DNA of 64,000 nt. Source: Physcomitrium patens. Taxonomy: Eukaryota; Streptophyta; Bryopsida; Funariales; Funariaceae. The DNA is taken from the NCBI RefSeq assembly GCF_000002425.4, contig NC_037255.1, positions 4,245,477-4,309,476 of the forward strand. Direction: 5' to 3'. Within the stretch, counting starts at the first letter, position 1. Each line of letters starts with the position of its first letter. A program made the position numbers and the translations under genes. A model generated the notes under the pieces. The model was not told where the DNA came from. It saw only the letters and a list, made by a program, of their open reading frames with translations, and made no database searches. Of this stretch, positions 10,136 through 22,764 are shown piece after piece.

Positions 10136-11509
10136 TGTCGTGTTGTAACACGAGTATACAGTGAAAATAAAAAGAAAGGGGAATTTTATTAATATTCAGT
10201 TACCTCGAATATTGGGAGCATCGACCAACTCCAGTACAAATACTGAGTGGTCAGGTTCAGTCACTCCGTTACAGTCAGTCGGGGCATACTGAAATACTCT
10301 ATTCGATTCCAATAACGGGAGTCAGCAGGAAGAGAAGGACCAATTCACACGACGGGTTCGAGGAGCCAATTGGATCCAATTTCGATAATCCAATCCGGGT
10401 CCTCTTATCCAATATGAGACCTGAATTGGCCGGTCAATCCAATGCAGTCTAATTACGGGAAATCCAGGTCTTACTACGGATCTTAGCCAATCTGACGCGA
10501 GGACCAATTTGACCCAATTACGGGAACATCCAGGTTACTACGGGCATCTTTCCCAATATAGGACCTGAATTGGTCGGGCGACTCAATGTGGTCCCGATTA
10601 CGGGGTTCGATTCTGTTTCAGGCTGTCCTGTTCTCTGTGCCGTTTCAGGGAACGTTGTTTTCGGTAAATGGATTTCTTAAAGGTAAAAACGGAGGAGAAA
10701 GCTCTGACGGCGAGAGCCAATTTTGGATCCAAGCTTGACGGCGAGAGCCAATTTTGGATCCAAGCTTGAGGTGGGAGCTAATTCCGGATCTAAGACGGAA
10801 GATTGAAGAAATTCAGAGGATAAGGTTAGGGGGGATATAGTTTTGAAAGGAGAGGTTTTTTTTTTATTTATTTGGAGAATCGGAGGGGGGAGCTAGTTTT
10901 CAAGCTTTTGCAAGGTTACCAGTTCGGTTTTCATTGGAGGTTTTTGAAGATCAAGGAAATTAGAGGGAGGAGCTTCATGCTTTGGGTCGGGGAAGGAAAG
11001 ACATAGAATTTGGATTTTTCTTCTTCGTAGAGTTTTGGGAAGACTCAGGCAATCGCTGCTGAAGTCAGTATTGTAATGGTGAATCGGGATTTTTAATGAA
11101 GTGGGTTTGAATACTCTTGACTGTTTTGTAAAATCGAGTTACGTCTGTGATTGAAGGATTAAAGGGGTGTCTATAGGATTGAGTATGGGGAGTGAATGAA
11201 ATTTATTGGGTTAATCTAACAGGACAGTCAGTGGATACAAGATCGTAAGTACAAAGGGGTATTGAAGATTAACAGTTTGGGTTGTTCGGGGTTCTTTGTA
11301 ATGTCTAGAGACCTATCGGCTGGGGCAAAAAAAAAGACTTCGACAAGCAGTCGAAGAGCATCCGTATAGATTTACGGTACATTATTGCAGTCGTTTATAT
11401 TCCAGCAGTCAAAAACTGATAGACTGCTTGACTATCGGTGAATCTCCATACTACCTTCTACAGCCAGACGCCCGGCGCGTTCTCGAGCAGGAAAGCACGT
11501 AATACGACA
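10136..11509 (+). repeat. B1 5' LTR
   Basis: It is about 1374 bp with TGTCGTG...ACGACA ends. It contains a 31-bp tandem repeat at about 10705 and a larger internal repeat of CCAATAT...GACCTGAATTGG blocks near 10408 and 10553. It is nearly identical to the 3' LTR at 17493-18867; visible differences are mainly transitions. Confidence 0.9.
10705..10796 (+). repeat. 31-bp tandem repeat inside the B LTR, about 3 copies
   Basis: Two perfect units begin TGACGGCGAGAGCC at 10705 and 10736. A third, diverged unit begins TGAGGTGGGAGC at 10767. The same array is present in the 3' LTR near 18062. It lies between the repeat-rich upstream part of the LTR and a GGGGGAGC-rich leader. Confidence 0.85.
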
Positions 11510-11513
11510 TAAG

Positions 11514-11527
11514 TGGTGAATCCGACG
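11514..11527 (+). other. Primer binding site of B1 (tRNA type not assigned)
   Basis: Four bases after the LTR comes TGGTGAATCCGACG. It starts with TGG, as any site pairing with a tRNA CCA end must, but it does not match the common initiator-Met site. B2 has the nearly equivalent sequence on the minus strand near 25190-25204. Confidence 0.55.
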
Positions 11528-11580
11528 TGAAAGCTTGAGGTAGAAGGTATTGGATTTCGGTTGATTTTATCTTTATTTTT

Positions 11581-13953
11581 ATGGAAAACGAAAATAAAAA
11601 TTTTGAAGGATTTTTGGGAGAAGTTTCTGGTGGGGAGTCTTCTAAAGGACAAGGTATGCACATGGATCCATCTATTGCTAGTTTGTTTCAAGCCTTCTCA
11701 TTGTCAATGCAGCAACAGCAAAGCAATGATCGAAAGGAAGCTTTGGCAACCAAAGCATTGCAAGCAGTGGTCAATAAAATTGATCAATTTGATGGGAGGA
11801 ATATTTCAAGGTATTTAAGATGTTATGTTCGTGAAATGGAATTAAATCGGGTTTCTGAGAAGAAAATGGTTGCACTATTTGGACTTGCCACGATACCGGA
11901 GATAAGGGACCACATTACATCGATTACGGATCGTTGTGGGAATTCATGGGAGGATTTTTCACATGCATTGAAAGACGAATATTTCTTGGAAGATGCTGAT
12001 CGCGTTACTAAAAAGCTGTTTTTGGGATGGATTGAACGGCCCAATAAGAATTTGCAAGCAACAGAGCTACTAAGGGAATTTGAGAGGCAGTACTCTCAAT
12101 TATCGAAGGTAGAAAAATTGACATTGGAGCCGAACAAAGTTGATCTATTTCTTCAAGCTGCAAATGGAGAATTGCAAGAGAAATTAGAACCCCTTCTTGA
12201 AGACAAAGAAGAAGATGAAGGATTGACAACGAAGTGGAAGAACGTTGAAGATGCGGTGGAGTTGCTTACAAAAAAAGAAAGGAGGAAGGATAGGAGCAAT
12301 ATTCCGAAAACAGTACAAGCACCCAAAGCTCCAATACGTACAACACCGCCGACAATGCCTACAGTTCAACCTTCGACATCCTTATTAAAGAAAGCAGATA
12401 TGGGAAAAGAAAAAATTATACGAGGAATGCGAGATCTTCAAATCAAATTGGCAAGACTTGAAGAGAATACTTCTACAAATAATTTGAAGAATGTTTCAAA
12501 ACAAGGATATGTACAAAGATGCATTTGGTGTGATGATGCTTCACACACTAGAAAAGATTGCAATGAATTTAATAATATGATACGGCAGGGAATTATTTGC
12601 TGGAAAGATGGGAAGATAACATTGAAAGATAGGGAGGATCTTCTTCAAACCAATTTTGGCAAGGGAGGAATGAGAGCATTGGTTCAAGATTACTTAAAAG
12701 AGCATGAAACAGTAGTACGAGAAAGTGCAAGTTATGGTGCTAGAGTAGATGATGAAATTGGTGGAAGTACGGAAACTAGTGAGTTTTGGGCTTCTACCGT
12801 TTCTACAATGCAAGAAGGGAAATTACCTCGAGAAGCGTTATTGAGAACTGCTGCTACAATACGAGGAAGAACAGGTTGGGAGGATCCTGTTGAGTCTCTT
12901 TCAGTTCATGCATATATTGCTAAGAGCCAACATGAAGCTTTGAAGGAAGAAAAAAGACGAGGAAATTTTGATGATACTAGAGAAGGAAATTCTTTTAAGA
13001 GGCAAATTCGAGGAGACAAGGCTCGGGAGGCAGCTTCACAAGAATTGCCTATAAAAGATACCTCAGCATCATTGGGAGAAAAAACAATGGAGACAAAAGA
13101 TAAGGGCAAATCAATTGCTTATAAGCTACTTTCTGACATTGAAGTGGCAACAAATTTGAAAGGGGTGTTGGAAGAACGTATATTAAACGCTAAGGTGGAA
13201 TTCACATTGAAAGAAGTCTTAGGAATTACAAAGAAGGAGTTTCATGATGTTATCATTGACAGCATTAAGCGAAAGAGGCAATTAATGAGCGAAACTGGAA
13301 TGAGTCATGCTATTGATGCAAGAATATGTAGAGATGAAGAAGAGGTTGATATTGGTTACAAGCAACCAACAAATGAAAAGAATGGGTATAATCAACGAGT
13401 ACGTTTCGAAGATTCTAGTGACAAGGGAATGGAAACTTTGAGCCATTATACTCAAAAGCATTGGGCAAGGGCAACTACTGAGGTATTGGTGAAGGTAGGA
13501 GATATAGAAGAACCAATAGTTGCTTTGGTGGACCATGGTTCTGAAATAAATCTCATGTCTAAAGATCTTTATAAGAGGCAAAAATGACCAATTGATATGG
13601 AACATGGATGGGCAATACGAGCAGCTAATAACACACGAGGCGAATTATATGGAACTTGTCAAGATGTCAAAATTCGGATTGGGGATGTTGCGATGGAGCA
13701 ACATTTCTTCGTTCAAGATACAACGTCTTATTTGTTGATTTTAGGACAACCTTATATCACGGCAACACGGATGGAAACAAAGGTACTTGATGATGGTTCT
13801 GCTTATGCAAGGGTACGGAGCGAAGATGGGAGGAAAGCTGTACAATTTCTAATAGTACCTCCTAACGATGAACGGAATCGAGATAGGTTGAGGGAGAAAC
13901 CATTGCCAAAGATTGTTGAAGGATTTAAGGATTTTGAGGAGGTACCACTGTAA
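11581..13953 (+). pseudogene. B1 Gag-protease reading frame with one nonsense codon
   Basis: The frame starts at an ATG (MENENKNFEGF) 70 bases after the LTR and runs 668 codons to a TGA at 13585, then continues in frame to a TAA at 13953 (about 790 codons). The N-terminal half has a gag-like helical region (YLRCYVREMELN; LKDEYFLEDAD). A zinc knuckle CIWCDDASHTRKDC (CX2CX4HX4C) lies at about residues 316-329. The protease follows: VDHGSEINLMSK near residue 655 and LILGQPYIT near 13735. B2 has TGG (Trp) at the site of the TGA, so this stop is private to B1 and arose by G-to-A. The protease motif reads DHG instead of the usual DSG or DTG in both copies. Confidence 0.85.
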
Positions 13954-16900
13954 AGCGAGATTATGGAGGTACAAAAGAGGAGGAACTCTCGTGAGATGAA
14001 GGTGCCTTTGATGCGATTTTTATTGGTATATTGGAGAATGGAAATATTATGTATAAGAAAGTTGATGATTTTAAAAGAAAAGAAAGAAAGAGATTATATG
14101 ATATTGAAGGACAATTACACAAGATAGGTACATTGTAAGATGATGAGAGGATTTTGGGTGTTTATGAAGAAAAATGGACTGGAAGATTCATTGGAATTGA
14201 TTACATCTATTGGGTTAGGGGATAATGATAAGATTGTTGAGATTCATTCGAGAGAGGTTTATACCATGCTTGAATCTTTTCAAGCACCAGAAGTCACAGT
14301 AGAGACGAGATATAAAACAGCAGATAAGAAGGTAAAGCCTGTTGCCGAACCATTACCAGAGGATTCTAAAGAACAAATGGGAGAAGCATCAAAAGAAGCA
14401 AGTTTAAGAGATCCAATGAGTATTGGACATCAGTTTACTGAAGAGACTTTTGAAGAATTGAAGATTGATTCTGATGGTTCTTTATTGCCGGAGGAAATTA
14501 CTTGCTTCAAAAAGATGTTGGCTAAACAAAGTAGATCATTTGCCTTCGAATCTCATGAAATTGGGTGTATGGATCCAAATATTATAACACCTATGCTTCT
14601 CTTTACTGTACCGCATGTACCTTGGAATCTAAGACCGATTCCAGTACCGAGGGCACATTTACCTAAATTGGTAGAACTATTGAAAGAAAAGATAAAGATG
14701 AAAATATTAGAACCTTTATTTGCGCCGTATTCTAGTCGATGGTTTACGATACCTAAGAAGAATGGGTCACTACGGTTTATTCAAGATATGCAACCGGTGA
14801 ATGCAATAACTGTCAGGAATGCAGGAATTGGACCTATTGTGGATGAATTTCCTAAGGCGTTTGCTGGAAGGGCGATCTATTCAATGGGTGACTTGTATTG
14901 AGGTTATGATCAATTTCAACTTGCCGAAGGAAGTAGAGATATGACAACGATGAGGACACCACTTAGATTGGTTAGAATGTACACTCTTCCTCAAGGCGCG
15001 ACTAACTCAGTTGCACATATGATGAATGGGATGAATAAGGTATTGAGAGATTTTATTCCAGAAAAGACTATGCCTTTTCTGGATGATGTTCCTATAAAAG
15101 GGTGCAGAGAAGGAGACGAGGATGAAACTTTAGATACGAGGGGATGTCGCAAATATGTTGTTGATCATATACAAGATTGTGAAAAGATTTTAACTCGGCT
15201 TGGAGAAATTCATCTTACATTATCGGATATGAAGTCCGTATTTGGAGTACGAGAGGTTGTAATTGTTAGACATTTATGTGGATCTTACAGAAGAAAACCA
15301 CATCCGGCTAAAGTTGATGCAATTAGAAGGATGAAAGAGGATTGTGATTCTTTAACAGAGGTTCACAGGTTTTTGGGTGCATGTGTATTTTATCGAATCT
15401 GGATCCCTCATTTTACTCACATAGCGGATCCATTATATGAACTGTTACGCAAGGGTTACCGATTTGAATGGAAAGAAAGGCATATTCAGGCAATGCAAAG
15501 ATTGAAGAAATTATTGATGTCACCTCCAATATTGAGGAAGGTTGATTATAAGTGCAATAGACCAGTGATTCTTACTGTAGACGCTAGTCCAATTACCGTT
15601 GGATGGGCTGTGGATCAAGATGATTCGAATGGGAGTAGATTTGCAGTTCGATTTGGGGCTAAAGTTTTAAGTATTCGTCAGCATGCATATTTGCAAGTCA
15701 AAAGAGAACTTTGGGGAGTCGTTTCGGCTATAAAAGCTGAAAAGGACTATTTGATTGGGGTAGTAATAGTAATTGAAACAGATTGCTTGCCATTGCTTGG
15801 AATGATTATTAACTGTTCAACGCCAGATATTGCAATGTTGAGATGGATTGCTTATATTAAGTCACTAAATCCAGAATTTAAGCATATCACTAGAAAGGAC
15901 AATTTAGTAGCAGACATGCTATCTCGAGCAAGATACGAGAGGGAGGACGAAATGGTTGAAGACATTGATGATGTCGGATTGAAATTCTATTCAATATCAA
16001 ATCTCAACAGAGAAGACAAGCTATTTCTTGAAGAATCTTATGAAGGAGAATTATTGGATATTGGTCATTATTTGAATATCTTGTCTAAGCAGGGGAATTG
16101 GTCTACAGAAAAATTCAAACAAATAAGAAAAAAAGCATATAGATTTTTACTTCGAGATGGATTCTTATGGAAGTGACCGAAGAAAGGAATTGGGATGCCA
16201 CAACGAGTGATAGGCAAAAGGGAAGAAAAACTAAAATTATTAAAGGAGTTTCATGATAGTTTATGGACAGGGCATAGAAGAATCTGGGCTACTTTTGCTA
16301 AACTCAAGGAACGATATTGGTGGAAAAATATGTATCGAGATGTGCTCTCATTTGTAGAGTCATGTGAAATCTGTCAATCGTATTCTAATATCCGACATCG
16401 AGATGGTCTTCATCCTACGTATCCTCTGGCTATTCATTTTAAATGGGTTGTTGATTTGGTTATTATGCCGGTTGGATTATGGTAGATGAGATATTTGATT
16501 TTAGCTCGTGAAGATTTATCAAATCTAGTAGAAGGAAGAGCATTGAAGACAAAATCTACAGAGGGGATTTGTAGGTTTTTGCTTGAAGATGTCATTTGCC
16601 ATTACGGGTGCGTAGGAAAAATCACTGCAGATCGTGGAGAATTAAATGCACAAGAAGCTCATAAGTTCTTTGAAAAATGTGGAGTTAAACTATCACTGAC
16701 TACTGCTTATAATCCGGAAGGGAATGCAAAAAGCGAACGCGGTCACCCGCCGATTGTGAAAGCATTGGTTAAAGCTTGTAATGGGAAAGTTAAAGAGTGG
16801 CCACGGCTTTTGTCATTTGCATTATGGGCTGATCGAACAACACATAGTTCGGTGATAGGATATATGCCAGTAGAACTTATGACAGGTCAAAAACCAATTA

Positions 16901-17430
16901 TGCCGATTGAAGAAAAGGTACTTACTTGGAGTATGCTATCATGGGAAGATGGATTGACAAGAGAAGAACTTCTGGCTATTAGGATTCGACAATTGGAGCA
17001 AAGAACGGAAGATGTCCAGATAGCATTGGAAAGGTTAAAAAGAGCAAGGTTACAAAACAAGGCGCGATTCGATAAGCAACATCGATTGAGACCAAAAGCA
17101 ATCGAGGAAGGTGATTGGGTACTTGTTTATGACAATAGTCTGGATAATCAACATAGTAGTTTGCGGAAATTTTCAAAACGTTGGTTTGGACCATATGTGG
17201 TAACAACTGTTCATGATAATGCGACTTACTCATTACGGGAGTTAGATGGTACAAAATTAAAAATACCAATTGCAGGGAAGTGAGTAAAAATATTTAAACG
17301 AAGACACGCAGAGATGAATATGGAAGACCTTAATGAAGGTACAAAGATTCCGCAGCAAGAAGATGAAAGTGATTTGGATAATGAAGGTGACGAAGACGAA
17401 TTGGACAAAGACGTAGGGGATATATTCTGA
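13936..17430 (+). pseudogene. B1 pol: RT, RNase H and integrase, in the -1 frame relative to Gag-protease
   Basis: Pol begins in the -1 frame just before the Gag-protease stop at 13953. RT: the PYSSRWFTIPKKNGSLRF block near 14740, SMGDLY-stop-GYDQF (motif A) at 14880-14915, LPQGATNSVAHMM (motif B), FLDDVPIKG (motif C, FLDD in place of YxDD) near 15080. RNase H: TVDASPITVGWAV near 15575. Integrase from about 16195: paired His then CEIC near 16370, catalytic Asp at VVDLVIMP, Asp at TADRGEL near 16625, and Glu at NAKSERGH near 16735. The frame ends in an acidic tail at TGA 17428. Lesions: TGA 13974, TAA 14136, a one-base insertion near 14168, TGA 14899, TGA 16174, TAG 16483, TGA 17281. No chromodomain follows the integrase. 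Confidence 0.85.
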
Positions 17431-17480
17431 ATCAAACAGCAATTGGGTAAATTGGTGCATACCGGAGGATGCACAGGTTC

Positions 17481-17492
17481 AGAGGGGATGGA
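17481..17492 (+). other. Polypurine tract of B1
   Basis: AGAGGGGATGGA directly precedes the 3' LTR (TGTCGTG at 17493). It is the expected plus-strand primer. The reversed equivalent in B2 lies at about 19231-19243. Confidence 0.75.
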
Positions 17493-18867
17493 TGTCGTGT
17501 TGTAACACGAGTATACAGTGAAAATAAAAAGAAAGGAGAATTTTATTAATATTCAGTTACCTCGAATATTGGGAGCATCGACCAACTCCAGTACAAATAC
17601 TGAGTGGTCAGGTTCAGTCACTCCGTTACAGTCAGCCGGGGCATACTGAAATGCTCCGTTCGATTCCAATAACGGGAGTCAGCAGGAAGAGAAGGACCAA
17701 TTCACACGACGGGTTCGAGGAGCCAATTGGATTCAATTTCGATAATCCAATCCGATTCCTCTTATCCAATATGAGACCTGAATTGGCCGGTCAACCCAAT
17801 GCAGTCTAATTACGGGAAATCCAGGTCTTACTACGGGTCTTAGCCAATCTGACGCGAGGACCAATTTGACCCAATTACGGGAACATCCAGGTTACTACGG
17901 GCATCTTTTCCAATATAGGACCTGAATTGATCGGGCGACTCAATGTGGTCCCGATTACGGGGTTCGATTCTGTTTCAGGCTGTCCTGTTCTCTGTGCCGT
18001 TTCAGGAAACGTTGTTTGCGGTAAATGGATTTCTTAAAGGTAAAAATGGAGGAGAAAGCTCTGACGGCGAGAGCCAATTTTGGATCCAAGCTTGACGGCG
18101 AGAGCCAATTTTGGATCCAAGCTTGAGGTGGGAGCCAATTCCGGATCTAAGACGGAAGATTGAAGAAATTTAGAGGATAAGGTTAGGGGGGGTATAGTTT
18201 TGAAAGGAGAGGTTTTTTTTTTATTTATTTGGAGAATCGGAGGGGGGAGCTAGTTTTCAAGCTTTTGCAAGGTTACCAGTTCTGTTTTCATTGGAGGTTT
18301 TTGAAGATCAAGGGAATTAGAGGGAGGAGCTTCATGCTTTGGGTCGAGGAAGGAAAGACATAGAATTTGGATTTTTCTTCTTCGTAGAGTTTTGGGAAGA
18401 CTGAGGCAATCGTTGCTGAAGTCAGTGTTGTAATGGTGAATCGGGATTTTTAAATGAAGTGGGTTTGAATACTCTTGACTGTTTTGTAAAATCGAGTTAC
18501 GTCTGTGATTGAAGGATGAAAGGGGTGTCTATAGGATTGAGTATGCGGAGTGAATGAAATTTATTGGGTTAATCTAACAGGACAGTCAGTGGATACAAGA
18601 TCGTAAGTACAAAGGGGTATTGAAGATTAACAGTTTGGATTGTTCGGGGTTCTTTGTAACGTCTAGAGACCTATCGGCTGGGGCAAAAAAAAAGACTTCG
18701 ACAAGCAGTCGAAAAGCATCCATATAGATTTACGGTACATTGTTGCAGTTGTTTATATTCCAGGAGTCAAAAACTGATAGACTGCTTGACTATCGGTGAA
18801 TCTCCATACTACCTTCTACAGCCAGACGCCCGGCACGTTCTCGAGCAAGAAAGCACGTAATACGACA
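17493..18867 (+). repeat. B1 3' LTR
   Basis: It is about 1375 bp and collinear with the 5' LTR, including the 31-bp repeats near 18062 and the terminal TAATACGACA. It is followed by the duplicated ACGT and then by the remainder of the B2 LTR. Confidence 0.9.
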
Positions 18868-19230
18868 ACGTCAGATTGGCTAAGACCCGTAGTAAGACCA
18901 GGATTTCCCGTAATTAGATTGCATTGGGTTGACTGGCCAATTCAGGTCTCATATTGGATAAGAGGACCCAGATTGGATTCTCAAAATTGAATCCAATTGG
19001 CTCTTCGAATCCGTCGTGTGAATTTGTCCTTCTCTTCCTGCTGACTCCTGTTATTGGAATTGAATGGAGCATTTCAGTATGTCTCAGCTGATTGTAACGG
19101 GATGACTGAACCTGGCCACTCAGTATTTGTACAGGAGTTGGTCGTTGCTCCCAATATTCGAGGTAACTGAATATTAATAAAATTCCCCTTTCTTTTTATT
19201 TTCACTGTATACTCGTGTTACAACATGACA
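18868..19230 (-). repeat. B2 3' LTR, proximal part (antisense)
   Basis: It continues the antisense LTR interrupted at 10135 (ACGTCAGATTGGCTAAGACC...) and ends ...GTTACAACATGACA, the reversed LTR start with one changed base. It joins the B2 polypurine tract at 19231. Confidence 0.85.
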
Positions 19231-19292
19231 TCCATCCCCTCTGAACCTGTGCATCCTCCGGTATGCAACAATTTATCCAATTGCTGTTTGCT

Positions 19293-22200
19293 TCAGAATA
19301 TATCCTCTACGTCTTTGTCCAGTTCGTCTTCGTCACCTTCATTATCCAAATCACTTTCATTTTCTTGCTGCGGAATCTCTATACCTTCATTAAGGTCTTC
19401 TATATTCATCTCCGCATGTCTTTGTTTAAATATTTTTACTCGCTTCCCTGCAATTGGTATTTTTAATTTTGTACCATCTAACTCCCGTAACGAGTAAGTC
19501 GCATTATCATGAACAGTTGTTACCACATATGGTCCAAACCAACGTTTTGAAAATTTTCGTAAAGTACTATGTTGATTATCTAGACTATTGTCATAAACAA
19601 GTACCCAGTCACCTTCCTCGATTACTTTTGGTCTCAATCGATGTTGCTTATCAAATCGCGCCTTGTTTTATAACCTTGCTCTTTTTAACCTTTCCAATGC
19701 TATCTGGACATCTTCCGTTCTTTGTTCCAATTGTCGAATCCTAATAGCCAGAAGTTCTTCTCTTGTCAATCCATCTTCCCATGGTAGCATACTCCAAGTA
19801 CCTTTTCTTCAATCGGCATCATTGGTTTTCAACCTGTCAAAAGTTCTACTGGCATATATCCTGTCACCGAACTATGTGTTGTTCGATCAGCCCATAATGC
19901 AAATGACAAAAGCCGTGGCCACTCTTTAACTTTCCCATTACAAGCTTTAACCAATGCTTTCACAATCGGTGGGTGACCGCGTTCGCTTTTCGCATTCCCT
20001 TCTGGATTATAAGCAGTAGTCATTGATAGTTTAACTCCACATCTTTTAAAGAACTTACGAGCTTCTTGTGCATTTAATTCTCTATGATATGCAGTGATTT
20101 TTCCTATGCATCCGTAGCGGCAAATGACATCTTCAAGCAAAAACCTACAAATCCCCTCTGTAGATTTTGTCCTCAATGCTCTTCCTTCTACTTGATTTGA
20201 TAAATCTTCGCGACCTAAAACCAAATATCTCATCTGCCATAACCCAACCGGCATAATAACCAAATCAACAACCCATTTAAAATGAATAGCCAGAGGATAC
20301 GTAGGATGAAGACCATCTTGATGTCGGATATTAGGATACGATTGACAGATTTCACATGACTCTACAAATGAGAGCACATCTCGATACATATTTTTCCACC
20401 AATATCGTTCCTTGAGTTTAGCAAAAGTAGTCCAGATTCCTCTATGCCCTGCCCATAAACTATCATGAAACTCCTTTAATAATTTTAGTTTTTCTTCCTT
20501 TTTGCCTATCACTCGTTGTGGCACCCCAATTCCTTTCTTTGGTCACTTCCATAAGAATCCATCTCGAAGTAAAAATCTATATGCTTTTTTTCTTATTTGT
20601 TTGAATTTTTCTATAGACCAATTCCCCTACTTAGTCAAGGTATTCAAATAATGACCAATATCCAATAATTCTCCTTCATAAGATTCTTCAAGAAATAGCT
20701 TGTCTTCTCTGTTGAGATTTGATATTGAATAGAATTTCAATCCGACATCATCAATGTCTTCAATCATTTCGTCCTCCCTCTCGTATCTTGCTCGAGATAG
20801 CATGTCTGCTACTAAATTGTCCTTTCCAGTGATATGCTTAAATTCTGGATTTAGTGACTTAATATAAGCAATCCATCTCAACATTGCAATATCTGGCGTT
20901 GAACAGTTAATAATCATTCCAAGCAATGGCAAGCAATCTGTTTCAATTACTACTACTGCCCCAATCAAATAGTCCTTTTCAGCTTTCATAGCCGAAACGA
21001 CTCCCCAAAGTTCTCTTTTGACTTGCGAATATGCACGCTGACGAATACTTAAAACTTTAGCCCCAAATTGAACTGCAAATCTATTCCCATTCGAATCATC
21101 TTGACCCACAGCCCATCCAATGGCAATTGGACTAGCGTCCACAGTAAGAATCACTAGTCTATTGCACTTATAATCAACCTTCCTCAATATTGGAGGTGAC
21201 ATCAATAATTTCTTCAATCTTTGCATTGCCTGAATATGCCTTTCTTCCCATTTAAATCGATATCCCTTGCATAACAGTTCATATAATGGATCCGCTATGT
21301 GAGCAAAATGAGGGATCCAGATTCGATAAAATACACATGCACCCAAAAACCTGTGAACCTCTGTTAAAGAATCACAATCCTCTTTCATCCTTCTAATTGC
21401 ATCAACTTTAGCCGGATGTGGTTTTCTTCTGTAAGATCCACATAAATGTCTAACAATTACAACCTCTCGTACTCCAAATACGGACTTCATATCCGATAAT
21501 GTAAGATGAATTTCTCCAAGCCGAGTTAAAATCTTTTCACAATCTTGTATATGATCAACAACATATTTGCGACATCCCCTCGTATCTAAAGTTTCATCCT
21601 CGTCTCCTTCTCTGCACCCTTTTATAGGAACATCATCCAGAAAAGGCATAGTCTTTTCTGGAATAAAATCTCTCAATACCTTATTCATCCCATTCATCAT
21701 ATGTGCAACTGAGTTAGTCGCGCCTTGAGGAAGAGTGTACATTCTAACCAATCTAAGTGGTGTCCTCATCGTTGTCATATCTCTACTTCCTTCGGCAAGT
21801 TGAAATTGATCATAACCTCAATACAAGTCACCCATTGAATAGATCGCCCTTCCAGCAAACGCCTTAGGAAATTCATCCACAATAGGTCCAATTCCTGCAT
21901 TCCTGACAGTTATTGCATTCACCGGTTGCATATCTTGAATAAACCGTAGTGACCCATTCTTCTTAGGTATCGTAAACCATCGACTAGAATACGACGCAAA
22001 TGAAGGTTCCAATATTTTCATCTTTATCTTTTCTTTTAATAGTTCAACCAATTTAAGTAAATGTGCCCTCGGTACTGGAATCGGTCTTAGATTCCAAGGT
22101 TCATGCGGTACATTGAAGATAACCATAGGTATTATAATATTTGGATCCACACACCCAATTTCATGAGATTCGAAAGCAAACGATCTACCTTGTTTAGCCA

Positions 22201-22764
22201 ACATCTTTTTGAAGCAAGTAATTTCCTTCGACAATAAAGAACCATCAGAACCAATCTTCAATTCTTCAAAAGTCTCTTCAGTAAACTGATGTTCAATACT
22301 CATTGGATCTCTTAAACTTGCTTCTTTTGATACTTCTCCCATTTGTTCTTTAGAATCTTCTGGTAATGCTCCGGCAACAGGCTTTACCTTCTTATCTGCT
22401 GTTTTATATCTCGTCTCTACAGTGACTTCTGGTGCTTGAAAAGATTCAAGTATGGTATAAACCTCTCTTGAATGAATCTCAACAACCTTATCATTATCCC
22501 CTAACCCAATAGATGTAATCAATTCCAATGAATCTTCCAGTCCATTTTCTTCATAAACACCTAAAATCCTCTCATCATCTTACAATGTACCTATCTTGCG
22601 TAATTCTCTTTCAATATTATATAATCTTTTTCTTTCTTTTCTCTTAAAATCATCAACTTTCTTATACATAATATTTCCATTCTCCAATATACCAATAAAA
22701 CTCGCATCAAAGGCACCTTCATCTCGCGAGAGTACCTCCTCTTTTGTACCTCCATAATCTTGCT
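19293..22764 (-). pseudogene. B2 pol: RT, RNase H and integrase
   Basis: It is collinear with B1 pol. RT spans roughly 22530-21600, with motif A split by a TGA (plus-strand TCA at about 21819) and FLDD near 21640. RNase H is near 21150-20800 and integrase from 20524 to about 19800. A frame change or stop lies near 19800-19640, then an intact acidic C-terminus to TGA at 19293. It shares with B1 the TAA after GTL (near 22580), the TGA inside motif A and the TGA after FLWK (near 20545), plus the -1 frame relation to Gag-protease. It lacks the B1-only TAG after GLW and the B1-only TGA after IAGK. It is not functional as it stands. Confidence 0.85.

Larger units (their letters stand above)
10136..18867 (+). 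mobile_element. Family B Ty3/gypsy element B1, complete, nested in the B2 LTR
   Basis: This is a full-length LTR retrotransposon of about 8.7 kb: LTR 10136-11509, primer site at 11514, gag-protease, pol, polypurine tract 17481-17492, LTR 17493-18867. Both LTRs start TGTCGTGTTGTAAC and end TAATACGACA. The flanks read ...CACGT on the left and ACGTC... on the right, giving a 4-bp duplication ACGT of B2 LTR sequence. The two LTRs differ at few positions, which indicates a recent insertion, yet the coding region has several stops and at least two frame breaks. No chromodomain is visible after the integrase. Confidence 0.92.

Noticed and set aside
13925..13955. Programmed -1 frameshift with slippery site
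   Set aside because: No canonical heptamer is visible, so only the frame relation is reported, not a mechanism.
17281..17430. Chromodomain at the end of family B pol
   Set aside because: The tail is a short acidic stretch without the aromatic cage or WEP-type motifs of chromodomains.
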